Shown: one piece after another, positions 7,487 to 16,216 of the stretch
How positions within the stretch are numbered: the stretch's first letter is position 1
Layout of the letters: each line of letters starts with the position of its first letter
DNA from: Clavibacter sepedonicus
GTDB lineage: Bacteria; Actinomycetota; Actinomycetes; Actinomycetales; Microbacteriaceae
Direction: 5' to 3'
NCBI RefSeq assembly: GCF_000069225.1
Contig: NC_010407.1
Location: 3,100,001-3,164,000, forward strand
DNA length: 64,000 nucleotides
Position numbers and translations under genes: made by a program
Notes under the pieces: generated by a model
Databases searched by the model: none
What the model saw: the letters and a program-made list of their open reading frames with translations, nothing else
Told to the model about the DNA's origin: nothing

Positions 7487-9562
7487 TCAGCCGCGCCACA
7501 CCTGGATCACCGACGGGCGCGGTCCGCGCCAGGCGCCCTTCGGCGGGGTGACGCCGGCCGGCACGTAGTCGGGGAAGAACGAGTGCTGCTCGGCGAACGA
7601 GCCGTCCTCGCCCGGGTGCTGCACCGCGACGAACACCATGCCCTCGGTGTCGTGCACGACCGGGCCGCAGGTCTCCGCCTCGGTGGGCACGGAGAGGAAC
7701 TGCTGCACGTGGCCGCGCTCGGCGCCCTCGACCGGCACCTTGAACAGGCCGTCGTTGAGGCCGATGGTGCTCGGGGCGCCGTCGGTCGAGATCCAGAGGT
7801 TGCCCTCGGAGTCGAACGCGACGTTGTCCGGGCAGCTGATGGGCGAGACCTTGTCCTTCGGGAAGCCCGCGAAGTAGGTGGACTCGTTCTTCGCCGGGTC
7901 GCCCGCGACGAGCAGCAGGTTCCAGGAGAAGGTCGTCGAGCGGGCGTCGCCGCCGTCCTCGGTGATCTCCACGATGTGGCCGTCGCGGTTGGTCGTCCGC
8001 GGGTTCATCTCCGTGGCGCCCTCCTTGCCGGCCTTGCCGCGGTCGGTGTTGTTGGTGCAGGCGACGTAGATCTTGCCGGTGACGGGGCTAGGCTGCACGT
8101 CCTCGCAGCGGTCCATCTTCGTGGCGCCGGCGGCGTCGGCGACCAGGCGCGTGTTGACGAGCGCCTGCTCGGTGGTGAAGCCGGGGACCTGGCAGACGCC
8201 GTCGACCACGAGCGGGATCCACTGTCCGATGCCGTCGAACTGGCCGTCGGACGGGAGCTGGCCGGTGCCCGTGATCTCCGCGACGGGCGAGTCGCCCGTG
8301 AAGCGCGCCACGTACAGCGCGCCGCGCGTGAGGAGCTGCTTGTTCGTGCGGCGGTCCTGGCGCGAGGTGCCCACGACCATCGTGTCGTGCGAGACGAACT
8401 TGTAGAGGTAGTCGAAGCGCTCGTCGTCGCCCATGTACGCGGCGACGTGGCCGCTCTTGCCGAGGATCACGTTGGCGCCCTCGTGCTTGAAGCGGCCGAG
8501 AGCGGTGTGCTTGACGGGCGCCTCGCCGGGCTCGAACGGGTCGACCTCGACGATCCAGCCGAAGCGGTTGGGCTCGTTCTCGTAGCCGGCGTTGCGGGCG
8601 TCGAAGCGGGGGTCGATCTCCTCCCAGCCGCGGGTCGTCGCCTTGTCGGCGAGGCCGTAGCGCTTGTCGGCGACGCTGGTGCCGGGGGTGCGGAAGTAGC
8701 CGTTGAAGTTCTCCTCGCCGGAGAGCACGGTGCCCCACGGGGTGGTGCCGCCGGCGCAGTTGCCGAGCGTGCCGAGGATCCGCGTGCCCTTCGGGTCGTC
8801 CTTCGTGCGGAGCGACGCGGATCCGGCGGCGGGCCCGGTCACGGTGAAGGGCGTGTCCGCGGTGATGCGGCGGTTCTTCTGGTGGCCGATCGTGTACGTC
8901 CACGGCTGGCCGACGGTCTTCCGGCGGAGCGCGACGACCGACATGCCGTGCGACGCCTTGCCGATGCGGCGCTGCTCGGCGAGCTCGGCGTCGTCGGCCG
9001 CGGGCGGGAACATGATGTTCTCGTTCGTGTACTCGTGGTTGGCGACGAGGAGCGCCTCCTTGTTCCGCGAGTTGATCGGGATGATGTCGAGGTAGTCGTT
9101 GTTGTAGCCGAACTGGCGCGACGCGAGCTTGGCCGTCTGGTTGTCGGCGTCGAAGTCGTCGGCGTAGCTGAAGAGCGGGTCGCCCCAGCGGATGATCGGC
9201 GCCCAGCGGTATCCGGTCGGCACGGTGAACTGGTCGACCGCGGCGTCGACGGGCGTGATCGCCGTGAAGGGGAGCTTCGACGCGGCCTGCGCGGCCGCTG
9301 CCTCGGCGCCGGGGGCCGCGGCGTTCTGCGCCACGAGGATCGCGAGGGCACCGGCGCCCGCGCCGCCGAGCAGCGTGCGGCGCGAGAGGGCGCGGCCGGC
9401 GATGTCGCGGAAGTAGGAGTTGTCGGTGACGTTGGGCACGGGCTTCGTGCACGCGTCGTCGCACTTGAGGTGGCAGGTGACGGTGCTGCGCTTGCCGCGG
9501 GCGTGCGGATCGCGGGACAGGATCGGCAGCAGCCGGTGGTGGGTCTCACGGGTGAGGGTCAT
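7487..9562 (-). CDS. PhoX family (DUF839) alkaline phosphatase, Tat-exported
   Basis: 691-aa protein of the PhoX family, calcium/iron-dependent phosphatases that release phosphate from organic esters outside the membrane. A twin-arginine signal (SRRTLLGG followed by a hydrophobic segment, about residues 60-80) follows an N-terminal extension with a CHLKCDDAC cluster. Family landmarks include the N-terminal ANHEYTNEN metal-ligand region, VLSGEENFNGYF and KHEGANV. Start chosen at the ATG at 9560-9562; an upstream in-frame start would add residues with no family similarity. It stands alone with a hairpin at 7404-7433 downstream. Pho regulation is expected but I could not identify a Pho box. Confidence 0.85.
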   Translation of the reverse strand: MTLTRETHHRLLPILSRDPHARGKRSTVTCHLKCDDACTKPVPNVTDNSYFRDIAGRALSRRTLLGGAGAGALAILVAQNAAAPGAEAAAAQAASKLPFTAITPVDAAVDQFTVPTGYRWAPIIRWGDPLFSYADDFDADNQTAKLASRQFGYNNDYLDIIPINSRNKEALLVANHEYTNENIMFPPAADDAELAEQRRIGKASHGMSVVALRRKTVGQPWTYTIGHQKNRRITADTPFTVTGPAAGSASLRTKDDPKGTRILGTLGNCAGGTTPWGTVLSGEENFNGYFRTPGTSVADKRYGLADKATTRGWEEIDPRFDARNAGYENEPNRFGWIVEVDPFEPGEAPVKHTALGRFKHEGANVILGKSGHVAAYMGDDERFDYLYKFVSHDTMVVGTSRQDRRTNKQLLTRGALYVARFTGDSPVAEITGTGQLPSDGQFDGIGQWIPLVVDGVCQVPGFTTEQALVNTRLVADAAGATKMDRCEDVQPSPVTGKIYVACTNNTDRGKAGKEGATEMNPRTTNRDGHIVEITEDGGDARSTTFSWNLLLVAGDPAKNESTYFAGFPKDKVSPISCPDNVAFDSEGNLWISTDGAPSTIGLNDGLFKVPVEGAERGHVQQFLSVPTEAETCGPVVHDTEGMVFVAVQHPGEDGSFAEQHSFFPDYVPAGVTPPKGAWRGPRPSVIQVWRG

Positions 9563-9754
9563 GTGGGGTCTCCATCGATCTCGGGCGTCTCCACCGGGCA
9601 CGGCGGACGCATCACGCTTGAAAGGTATTGGCGCCCCCGGGCACGCCCCCGACGCCCGGGTGGACGCGGGGTGAACCGGGGATGGACGGATCGCGCGGGC
9701 GTACCGTCGAGCCACGGCGCGGATCCGTGCCGCTCAGACCCGAGGAGGATCCCC

Positions 9755-10507
9755 ATGGCCAGGTTCGACACGAAGACCGCTCTCGTGACAGGCGGCGGCA
9801 GCGGCATCGGCGCCGCGATCTCCCGGGCGCTCGCCGCGGAGGGCGCATCGGTCGTCGTCACCGACATCCAGCTGGAGGCGGCTGAGCGGGTCGTCGCCGA
9901 GATCGAGGCCGCGGGCGGCACCGCCACCGCGTTCCGCCAGGACACCTCGAAGGCGGAGGACTCCGAGGCCGCCGTCGCGCACGCCGTCACGACCTACGGC
10001 GCCCTGCACCTCGCCGTGAACAACGCCGGCATCAGCGCGCCGGCCGCCGACATCGGCGACTACGACATCGCCGCGTGGGACCGCACCCGCGCGGTCGACC
10101 TCGACGGCGTCTTCTACGGCCTCCGCTACCAGCTGCCCGCGATGGTGGCGGCGGGCGGCGGCGCGGTCGTCAACATGAGCTCGGTGCTCGGATCCGTCGG
10201 CTTCGCGCAGAGCGCCGCCTACGTCGCGAGCAAGCACGCCCTCGTCGGCCTCACCAAGGTCGCGGCGCTCGAGTACACGGCGCGCGGCGTGCGCACCAAC
10301 GCGGTCGGCCCCGGCTTCATCGACACCCCGCTTGTGCGCTCATCCCTCTCGGCCGACGCCCTGGCGTACCTCGAGAGCCAGCACGCGACGGGCCGCCTCG
10401 GCACGGACACGGAGGTCGCGGCCCTCGTGCTGTTCCTCCTCAGCCACGACGCGTCCTTCATCTCGGGCAGCTACCACCTGGTGGACGGCGGGTACTCGGC
10501 GCGCTGA
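9755..10507 (+). CDS. Short-chain dehydrogenase/reductase
   Basis: 250-aa classical SDR that should use NAD(P)H to oxidise or reduce a small alcohol or ketone. It shows the cofactor motif TGGGSGIG (residues 12-19), NNAG, the catalytic Ser in NMSSVLGS and Tyr/Lys in YVASK, and the C-terminal VDGGYSA that ends most of the family. A strong ribosome site GAGGAGG precedes the ATG at 9755. An acidic residue at the end of beta-2 (VTDIQLE) suggests NAD preference. Substrate unknown. Monocistronic, ending in a strong convergent hairpin. Confidence 0.88.
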   Translation: MARFDTKTALVTGGGSGIGAAISRALAAEGASVVVTDIQLEAAERVVAEIEAAGGTATAFRQDTSKAEDSEAAVAHAVTTYGALHLAVNNAGISAPAADIGDYDIAAWDRTRAVDLDGVFYGLRYQLPAMVAAGGGAVVNMSSVLGSVGFAQSAAYVASKHALVGLTKVAALEYTARGVRTNAVGPGFIDTPLVRSSLSADALAYLESQHATGRLGTDTEVAALVLFLLSHDASFISGSYHLVDGGYSAR

Positions 10508-10574
10508 TCCGCGGGCCGGCCGAGCGCGCACCCGCACCGGCCCCCGCAGCCGCACCCGCGGCGCACGACCTCGG

Positions 10575-10614
10575 CCGCGGCCGCCCGGCGCGACGAGACG
10601 CCGGGCGGCCGCGG
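10575..10614. terminator. Strong bidirectional terminator hairpin
   Basis: A perfect 16-bp stem (CCGCGGCCGCCCGGCG and its complement, loop 10591-10598) lies between the convergent SDR gene and the frc operon, where it can end both transcripts. Confidence 0.72.
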
Positions 10615-10631
10615 GGACGGTGCGGCGCTCG

Positions 10632-10925
10632 TCAGACGGGCGCGAGGAACGTGAGCTGCGACCCGTCCTCCACGATCAGCGGCCCGAGCGCGGCGTTGAA
10701 GTCGGCCCCGTACGACGCCCCGATGTGCGCCTGGAACGCGGCCTCGTCGCGGTAGACCTCGTGCACCACGAAGCGCGCCGGATCCTCCACCCGCCGATAC
10801 GGCTCGAACACGACGTTCCCCGGCTCGGCGCGCACCAGCTCGGCGAGGTCCGCGATCATCCGCGCGACCTGCTCCTCGTGGCCGGGCAGCGCCGTGAACT
10901 CCGCGTACAGCACCGTGGCGGTCAT
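10632..10925 (-). CDS. ABM-domain (YgiN/LsrG-type) small protein coupled to the frc operon
   Basis: 97-aa dimeric alpha+beta barrel protein of the antibiotic-biosynthesis-monooxygenase fold. The pattern GHEEQVARMIADL, EPGNVVFEPYRR, FVVHEVYRDEAAFQAH is typical. Members include quinol monooxygenases, the LsrG isomerase and heme-related enzymes; L-rhamnose mutarotase shares the barrel fold. Its ATG (10923-10925) overlaps the stop of the ABC ATPase gene by 4 nt (ATGA), so it is the last, translationally coupled gene of the sugar import operon. A role in modifying the imported sugar or its phosphate is inference from this coupling; quinol oxidation is the default annotation. Confidence 0.8.
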   Translation of the reverse strand: MTATVLYAEFTALPGHEEQVARMIADLAELVRAEPGNVVFEPYRRVEDPARFVVHEVYRDEAAFQAHIGASYGADFNAALGPLIVEDGSQLTFLAPV

Positions 10926-11719
10926 GCCGTGGCCGCGCCCGTCATGATCGCGACGGCGTCGGTCATCGAGTGCGACTGCGGCGTGATGGTGGCCGCCTTC
11001 TTGCCGAGCCGCTGGATGTGGATCCGGTCGGCGACCTCGAACACCTGCGGCATGTTGTGGCTGATGAGGATCACCGGGATGCCCCGGTCGCGCAGGTTCC
11101 GCACCAGCTCCAGCACCTGGTTCGACTCGCGCACGCCGAGCGCCGCGGTGGGCTCGTCGAGCACCACGACCTTCGACCCGAACGCCGCGGCACGCGCCAC
11201 GGCGACCGCCTGCCGCTGCCCGCCGGACAGGTTCTCGACGGGCACGGTCACGTCCTGCAGCGTCGAGATGCCGAGCTCGGTCAGCTCCGCCTTGGCGTCG
11301 CGGCGCATGCCGGCCGTGTCGAGCATTCGGAAGACCGATCCGAGGATCCCCTTCTTCCGCTTCTCCCGCCCGAGGTAGAGGTTCGACGCCACGTCGAGCG
11401 CGGGCGAGACGGCGAGGTTCTGGTACACCGTCTCGATCCCGGCGGCCCGGGCGTCCTGCGGCCGCTTGAACGACACGGGCTCGCCGTCGAGGAACAGCTC
11501 GCCCTCGTCGGGCGTCTCCGCTCCCGTGAGGCACTTGATGAGCGTCGACTTGCCGGCGCCGTTGTCGCCGATGATCGCGAGCACCTCGCCGGGGAACAGC
11601 TCGAGGCTGACGCCGTCGAGGCCGACGACGCGGCCGAACGTCTTCACGAGCCGCTTCGCCTCGAGCACGGGCGTGCGGGTCGCGGCGGGGGTGCTCCCCG
11701 CGGGGTCGGTGAGGGTCAC
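10922..11719 (-). CDS. frcA: Fructose-type ABC importer ATPase
   Basis: 265-aa single-domain ABC ATPase energising sugar uptake. Walker A GDNGAGKST (51-59), signature LSGGQRQA, Walker B VVVLDEP and the switch His in ILISHN are all present. One ATPase domain, unlike the duplicated RbsA/XylG type, fits the Frc (CUT2-like) system. The GTG start at 11719 overlaps the permease stop by 4 nt. With FrcB and FrcC it forms the membrane importer; sugar specificity rests on the FrcB resemblance. Confidence 0.86.
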   Translation of the reverse strand: MTLTDPAGSTPAATRTPVLEAKRLVKTFGRVVGLDGVSLELFPGEVLAIIGDNGAGKSTLIKCLTGAETPDEGELFLDGEPVSFKRPQDARAAGIETVYQNLAVSPALDVASNLYLGREKRKKGILGSVFRMLDTAGMRRDAKAELTELGISTLQDVTVPVENLSGGQRQAVAVARAAAFGSKVVVLDEPTAALGVRESNQVLELVRNLRDRGIPVILISHNMPQVFEVADRIHIQRLGKKAATITPQSHSMTDAVAIMTGAATA

Positions 11720-12768
11720 TTGCGCACCTTTCGGATCCACTGGTCGACGGAGACCGCCACGATGATGAGGACGCCCACCGCGAGGGTCTGGTACAGCACG
11801 TCCAGCCCCGCGAGCGAGAGCCCGTTGCGGAACACGCCCACGATGAGCGCGCCGAGGAGCGTGCCCCACACGGTGCCGCGTCCGCCGAAGAGGCTCGTGC
11901 CGCCGATGACGACCGCGGTGATGGAGTCGAGGTTGAGGTCGGCGCCCGCGTTCGGGCTGGCGGCGTTGCTGCGGCCGATCGCGATCCAGGCACCGACCGC
12001 GAGGATCGCCCCCGCCGCGAGGTACACGCTCATGAGCACCCGGTTGACGCTGATGCCCGCGAGGCGAGCCGCCTCCTTGTCGTCGCCGACCGCGTACACG
12101 TGCCGGCCCCACGCCGTCTTGCCGAGGATGAAGGCCACAAGCACGTAGAGCACGAGCATGAGCACCACGCCGAAGCTGATCTTCACCCCGGCGAGGTCGA
12201 ACGTGCGTCCCGTCCAGGAGAGCGCGGCCGGCATGTCCACGCCGCGGACGGTCGCGCCGTTGGAGTAGAGGAGCGTGAGCGCCACGAAGATGTTCAGCGT
12301 CCCGAGCGTGACGATGAACGGGGGGAGCCGCAGCCGCGTCACGAGCAGGCCGTTGAACGCGCCGGCCGCGAGGCCCACGACGAGCCCGGCGACGAGCGCC
12401 GCCGGTGCCGGCAGCCCGTTCTGGCTGGCGGTCTGCGCGATGACCATCGAGGTGAGCACCATGACCGCGCCGACCGAGAGGTCGATGCCCGCGGTGAGGA
12501 TGATCAGCGTCTGCGCCACGGCGAGCGTGCCGACCACGGCGACCTGCTGCGTCACCAGCGACAGGTTGGCGGGATCGAGGAAGCGGTCGTTGAGCAGGCC
12601 GAACACGATGATCGCGAGGACCAGCACGACGGCGGGGCTGACGGCGGGGTAGCGGTGGAGCACCCCGCGGATCCGGTCGAGGGGCGTGCGCCGGTCGAGG
12701 AACTCGTTGGCGAGGTCGAGCGCGGAGGTGGGCGGGTTCGTGTGGGCGGTCGTCCGGCTCACGGTCAC
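11716..12768 (-). CDS. frcC: Fructose-type ABC importer permease
   Basis: 350-aa CUT2-family (RbsC/FrcC-like) membrane protein with about 10 hydrophobic segments. Typical landmarks are LTAGIDLSVG near the first third, LGTLNIFVAL, and the ATPase-contact loop GRHVYAVGDDKEAARLAGI, then GGTSLFGGRG. I chose the GTG at 12766-12768 because it overlaps the frcB stop as GTGA; a second GTG lies two codons inside. It should dimerise to make the sugar channel. Confidence 0.86.
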   Translation of the reverse strand: MTVSRTTAHTNPPTSALDLANEFLDRRTPLDRIRGVLHRYPAVSPAVVLVLAIIVFGLLNDRFLDPANLSLVTQQVAVVGTLAVAQTLIILTAGIDLSVGAVMVLTSMVIAQTASQNGLPAPAALVAGLVVGLAAGAFNGLLVTRLRLPPFIVTLGTLNIFVALTLLYSNGATVRGVDMPAALSWTGRTFDLAGVKISFGVVLMLVLYVLVAFILGKTAWGRHVYAVGDDKEAARLAGISVNRVLMSVYLAAGAILAVGAWIAIGRSNAASPNAGADLNLDSITAVVIGGTSLFGGRGTVWGTLLGALIVGVFRNGLSLAGLDVLYQTLAVGVLIIVAVSVDQWIRKVRK

Positions 12769-13865
12769 TCGCCCCAGCACTTCGTCGCGGCGTCGTCGGC
12801 CGTGATGCTCTCGAGGCCGTCGACGGGGGTGTCGGTGACGAGCGCGGATCCGGTGTCGAAGAAGTCGAGGCCGGCGCTCGTGGCGGGCTTGGTGCCGTCC
12901 TTCGCGAGCTGCGCGATGGCCTCGACGCCGAGCTGCGCCATCTTCACCGGGTACTGCTGCGCGGTGGCGCCGATGACGCCCTCCTTGACGTTCTTCACGC
13001 CCGCGCATCCGCCGTCGACCGAGACGAGGACGACGTCCTTCTCCTTGCCCGCGGCCTGGAGCGCCTGGTACGCGCCGAACGCGGCGGGCTCGTTGATCGT
13101 GTAGACGACGTTGATGTCGGGGTCCTTCGACAGCAGCGTCTCCATCGCCGTGCGGCCGCCGTCCTCGGCGCCCTGCGTGGCCTCGTTGCCGACGATCTCG
13201 TAGTCGCCGCCGCTGTAGTCGCCGGTCTTGGCCTCGTCGCCGTTCTTCGTCTTGTCCGCGACGTCGATGCCCATGCCGGTGAGGAAGCCCTGGTCGCGGT
13301 TGTAGTCGACCGAGACGGCCTTGTCGTCGTAGAGGTCGAGGAGGGCGATGGTCGCCTTCTTCCCGTCGAGCTGCGCGGCGGCAAACTTGCCGATGGACTC
13401 GCCCGCGGCGAAGTTGTCGGTGGCGAACGTGATGTCGACGGAGTCGGCGGGGTCGGGCGCGGTGTCGAGCGCGATGACGAAGAGGCCGGCGTCGCGGGCC
13501 TTCTGGATCGCGTCGACCACGGACGGGCCGTTCGGGGTGATGAGGATGCCCTTGTCGCCCTTCGAGATGGCGTTCTCGATGGCCTGAATCTGGGTGTCCT
13601 CGTCGCCGTCCTCCTTGCCGGCCGCGAGCGTGAGGTCGATGCCGTCCTTCGCCGCGGCGTCCTTTGCGCCGTCCTGCATCGCGACGAAGAAGGGGTTCGT
13701 GGTCGTCTTCACGATGAGCGAGACGCCGATGTCGCCGGATCCGCCGCTGCCGCCGGATCCGGATCCGCCGCTCGAGCTGGAGCAGCCGGTGAGCCCGGCG
13801 GCGGCGATGAGGGCCGCGGAGCCGAGGGCGATGGTGCGCACGAAGCGCGGGGATCGGTTCGTCAT
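12765..13865 (-). CDS. frcB: Fructose-type ABC importer substrate-binding lipoprotein
   Basis: 366-aa lipoprotein that captures sugar outside the membrane. Signal peptide with lipobox GLTGC (Cys28) is followed by a Ser/Gly linker and a type-I periplasmic-binding fold. Sequence blocks such as TNPFFVAMQDGA, GKEDGDEDTQ, ITPNGPSVVD, LDTAPDPAD, TINEPAAFGAY, SVDGGCAGVKNV and the KCWG ending closely follow rhizobial FrcB (fructose, mannose, ribose) as I know it. First gene of the operon frcBCA plus the ABM gene, divergent from a LacI regulator and a PfkB kinase, which together match an frcRBCAK-type fructose system. Confidence 0.85.
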   Translation of the reverse strand: MTNRSPRFVRTIALGSAALIAAAGLTGCSSSSGGSGSGGSGGSGDIGVSLIVKTTTNPFFVAMQDGAKDAAAKDGIDLTLAAGKEDGDEDTQIQAIENAISKGDKGILITPNGPSVVDAIQKARDAGLFVIALDTAPDPADSVDITFATDNFAAGESIGKFAAAQLDGKKATIALLDLYDDKAVSVDYNRDQGFLTGMGIDVADKTKNGDEAKTGDYSGGDYEIVGNEATQGAEDGGRTAMETLLSKDPDINVVYTINEPAAFGAYQALQAAGKEKDVVLVSVDGGCAGVKNVKEGVIGATAQQYPVKMAQLGVEAIAQLAKDGTKPATSAGLDFFDTGSALVTDTPVDGLESITADDAATKCWGE

Positions 13866-13901
13866 TGATGGATCCTGTCCTTCGGGTGGGAGCGCACTCC
13901 C

Positions 13902-13913
13902 GACAACGTTGTC
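13902..13913. promoter_or_regulatory. LacI-type operator, site 1
   Basis: The perfect 12-bp palindrome GACAACGTTGTC lies 36 bp upstream of frcB and 68-120 bp upstream of the divergent regulator, the usual place and form (central CG) for a LacI-family operator. Confidence 0.65.
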
Positions 13914-13978
13914 AGGTAGAGGTCTAGCGGGTGCGACCCGGTAAGGTCAAGCCACTGCGCAGAGAGTGAGACCCATTC

Positions 13979-15031
13979 GTGACACCGTTGTCATCCCCGC
14001 CCGGCTCCTCCTCGGACGCGCGCCGACCCACGATGAAGCACGTGGCCCGGCTCGCGGGCGTGGGCCTCAAGACGGTGTCGCGGGTCGTCAACGGCGAGGC
14101 GAACGTCTCCGCGGAGATGACCGCCCGGGTGCAGGCGGCGGTGGAGCAGCTGCAGTACCAGCCGGATCTGCACGCCGGCAACCTGCGCCGCGCCGACCGG
14201 CGCACCAACACGCTCGGCCTGCTCGTCGGCAGCGTCGCCAACCCGTTCTCGGGCGCCGTGCACCGGGCCGTCGAGGAGGTGGCCAAGGAGCGACGGGTCG
14301 CCGTCTTCGCCTCGAGCCTCGACGACGACCCCGAGCGCGAGCGCTCCTCCGTCGACGCGTTCCTCGCCCGACGGGTCGACGGGCTCATCCTCACCACCAT
14401 CGCGCCCAGCCAGGCCTACCTCGGCGTCGCGGCGTCGCGCGGCACCCCGCTCGTGTTCGTCGACCGCGTGCCCGCGGGGCTCGAGGCCGACGCGGTCATC
14501 GTCGACAACGCGGCCGGCATCTCCCGGGCCGTCGCGCACCTCGCCGACCAGGGCCACCGCCGCATCGCGTTCCTCGGGGACCGGCCGGAGATCTTCACGG
14601 CGCGGGAGCGCGAGCGCGGCTTCGTCCAGGAGATGCAGCGCCGCGGGCTGCCCGTGCTGCCCGAGCTCGTCCTCGACGGCGCGTGGGACGAGCGCGTGGC
14701 CGAGGCGCTCGCGGAGCGCCTGCTCGCCCTGCCCGAGCCGCCGACCGCGATCGTCAGCGGGCAGAACCTCATCACCATCGGCGTCATCACGGCCCTCCGG
14801 CGGCACGGGGCCCACCGGCGCATCGCGCTCGTCGGCTTCGACGACCTGCCGATGGCGGCCCTCCTGGATCCGGCCGTGACCGTGATCGCGCAGGATCCGT
14901 CGGGCATCGGCCACGCCGCGGCCGAGCGCGTCTTCGCCCGGCTCGACGGGGACGAGGGCCCCGCGCAGACCGTCGTCGTCCCCACCACGCTCATCGTCCG
15001 AGGCTCCGGAGAGGTCCCCCGAAATGCATGA
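13979..15031 (+). CDS. frcR: LacI-family repressor of the frc genes
   Basis: Up to 350 aa. The N-terminal HTH (MKHVARLAGVGLKTVSRVVN) is followed by the hinge and a sugar-binding periplasmic-type core (TLGLLVGSVANPFSG, ARRVDGLILT, ALVGFDDLPMAALLDPAVT). The range uses GTG 13979; the ATG at 14033 (332 aa) starts exactly at the canonical HTH and leaves operator 2 outside the gene, so I consider it the more likely start. It is divergent from frcB and overlaps the sugar kinase gene by 8 nt, making a regulator-kinase pair. It probably represses import and its own operon until the sugar or its phosphate binds. Confidence 0.85.
   Translation: MTPLSSPPGSSSDARRPTMKHVARLAGVGLKTVSRVVNGEANVSAEMTARVQAAVEQLQYQPDLHAGNLRRADRRTNTLGLLVGSVANPFSGAVHRAVEEVAKERRVAVFASSLDDDPERERSSVDAFLARRVDGLILTTIAPSQAYLGVAASRGTPLVFVDRVPAGLEADAVIVDNAAGISRAVAHLADQGHRRIAFLGDRPEIFTARERERGFVQEMQRRGLPVLPELVLDGAWDERVAEALAERLLALPEPPTAIVSGQNLITIGVITALRRHGAHRRIALVGFDDLPMAALLDPAVTVIAQDPSGIGHAAAERVFARLDGDEGPAQTVVVPTTLIVRGSGEVPRNA
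13981..13992. promoter_or_regulatory. LacI-type operator, site 2
   Basis: GACACCGTTGTC is the same palindrome with one mismatch, centred 79 bp from site 1 and 41 bp upstream of the ATG at 14033. If translation began at GTG 13979 the site would lie inside the first codons, which favours the downstream start for the regulator. Paired sites suggest looping or autoregulation. Confidence 0.55.
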
Positions 15032-15914
15032 CCAGCCCATCGTGGTCGTCGGCGACGCCCTGATCGACCTGCTCCGCGAGGACGGCGAGGAGACCGCCTT
15101 CGTCGGCGGGGCCGCGCTCAACGTCGCCGTCGGCCTCGCGATCCTCGGCCACCGCGTGCAGCTCATCGCGATGGTCGGCGGCGACGCGCACGGCGACCGC
15201 ATCCGCGCCGAGCTCGACGCGCACGGGGTGGAGCTCATCGCCACCGTCGGGCTGTCGGGGACCTCCGTCGCCGTGAGCGAGCGCGAGGACGGCGAGCCGC
15301 GCTACTCCTTCAACGAGGCCGCGTGGAACCGGCGCGTGCGCATCGGCGAGGCGGAGCGGGCGGCGCTGGATGCCGCATCGCTCGTGGTCGTCAGCTGCTT
15401 CCCCTACGACGACCACGAGCAGGCCGACGAGCTGCTGGCCGCCGTGCGGGATCCGCGCGAGCGCCTCCTCGTCGACCCGAACCCCCGCGCCGGCATGCTC
15501 CACGACGCCGCCCGCTTCCGCGACGGGTTCGCGCGCGCGGCCGCGGAGTCGCTGCTCGTGAAGATCGGCGACGACGACACCGCGCTGCTCGGCCTGGGCG
15601 CGCTCGCCGACGCGCGCGCGGCGCTCCACGACGCGGGCAGCCGCCTCGTGCTCGCGACCGAGGGCGCGCGCGGCGCGTCGGTGCAGCTCGAGGGCGGCGA
15701 GGTGGTCGCGGCGGGCATCGCGCCGGATCCGCGGCCCATCGTCGACACCATGGGCGCCGGGGACGCGTGCCTCGCCGCCGCGGCCGACGCCATCGCGCGT
15801 CGGGGTGCGCCGCTGACGCCCGCGGACGGCGAGGCGATGCTGCGCACCTGCATGGCGATCGCCGCGGCCACCTGCCGGGAGCAGGGCGCGCTGCTGCGGA
15901 TGCCGACCGCCTGA
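15024..15914 (+). CDS. PfkB-family sugar kinase, probable fructokinase
   Basis: 296-aa ribokinase/PfkB-fold kinase transferring phosphate from ATP to a sugar. It shows GGAALNVAVGLA near the N-terminus (substrate lid region) and the ATP/anion-hole signature DTMGAGDACLAA with catalytic Asp near the C-terminus. It overlaps the LacI gene by 8 nt, so it is co-regulated with the frc importer. By analogy with frcK it should phosphorylate imported fructose; ribose or another ketose is possible. Confidence 0.83.
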   Translation: MHDQPIVVVGDALIDLLREDGEETAFVGGAALNVAVGLAILGHRVQLIAMVGGDAHGDRIRAELDAHGVELIATVGLSGTSVAVSEREDGEPRYSFNEAAWNRRVRIGEAERAALDAASLVVVSCFPYDDHEQADELLAAVRDPRERLLVDPNPRAGMLHDAARFRDGFARAAAESLLVKIGDDDTALLGLGALADARAALHDAGSRLVLATEGARGASVQLEGGEVVAAGIAPDPRPIVDTMGAGDACLAAAADAIARRGAPLTPADGEAMLRTCMAIAAATCREQGALLRMPTA

Positions 15915-16216
15915 GGCGGCCGCGCCTGGCGGCGGGGCAAGACCAGTCGCGATGTCTTCCTGGCCGGGCTAACGCCTCCTCCCTCGCAGGTCCTCGAACC
16001 TTCATGTCCTTGTGCTGACGGCGCGCCTATGAGGCAGCGTGGCGGGGGTACGCGGCGACAAAGCTTGCATGCCAGCCGGGGGCATCGGCGCGGCGATCAC
16101 CAGAAGCCTTTGCGAGCGTCAACGCGGTTTTCATACTCTGATCAGGAGGGGCCGATGGGGACCCTCATGGCCCTATGCCGCTGGTCGGAGTCGGAGGTGG
16201 AGGCTAGGGTACATCT
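15915..16216. other. Intergenic gap at the boundary to an AT-richer islet
   Basis: 302 bp without a convincing gene. Composition falls sharply from about 16.05 kb. I see no tRNA or clear direct repeat marking an insertion point. The only promoter-like pieces are weak (TTGCGA near 16111 and CATACT about 20 bp on), upstream of the toxin gene. Confidence 0.4.

Noticed and set aside
7583..9700. Large plus-strand ORF opposite the PhoX gene
   Set aside because: It is antisense to a recognisable Tat-exported phosphatase; only its far end (9755-10507) is a real gene, the SDR.
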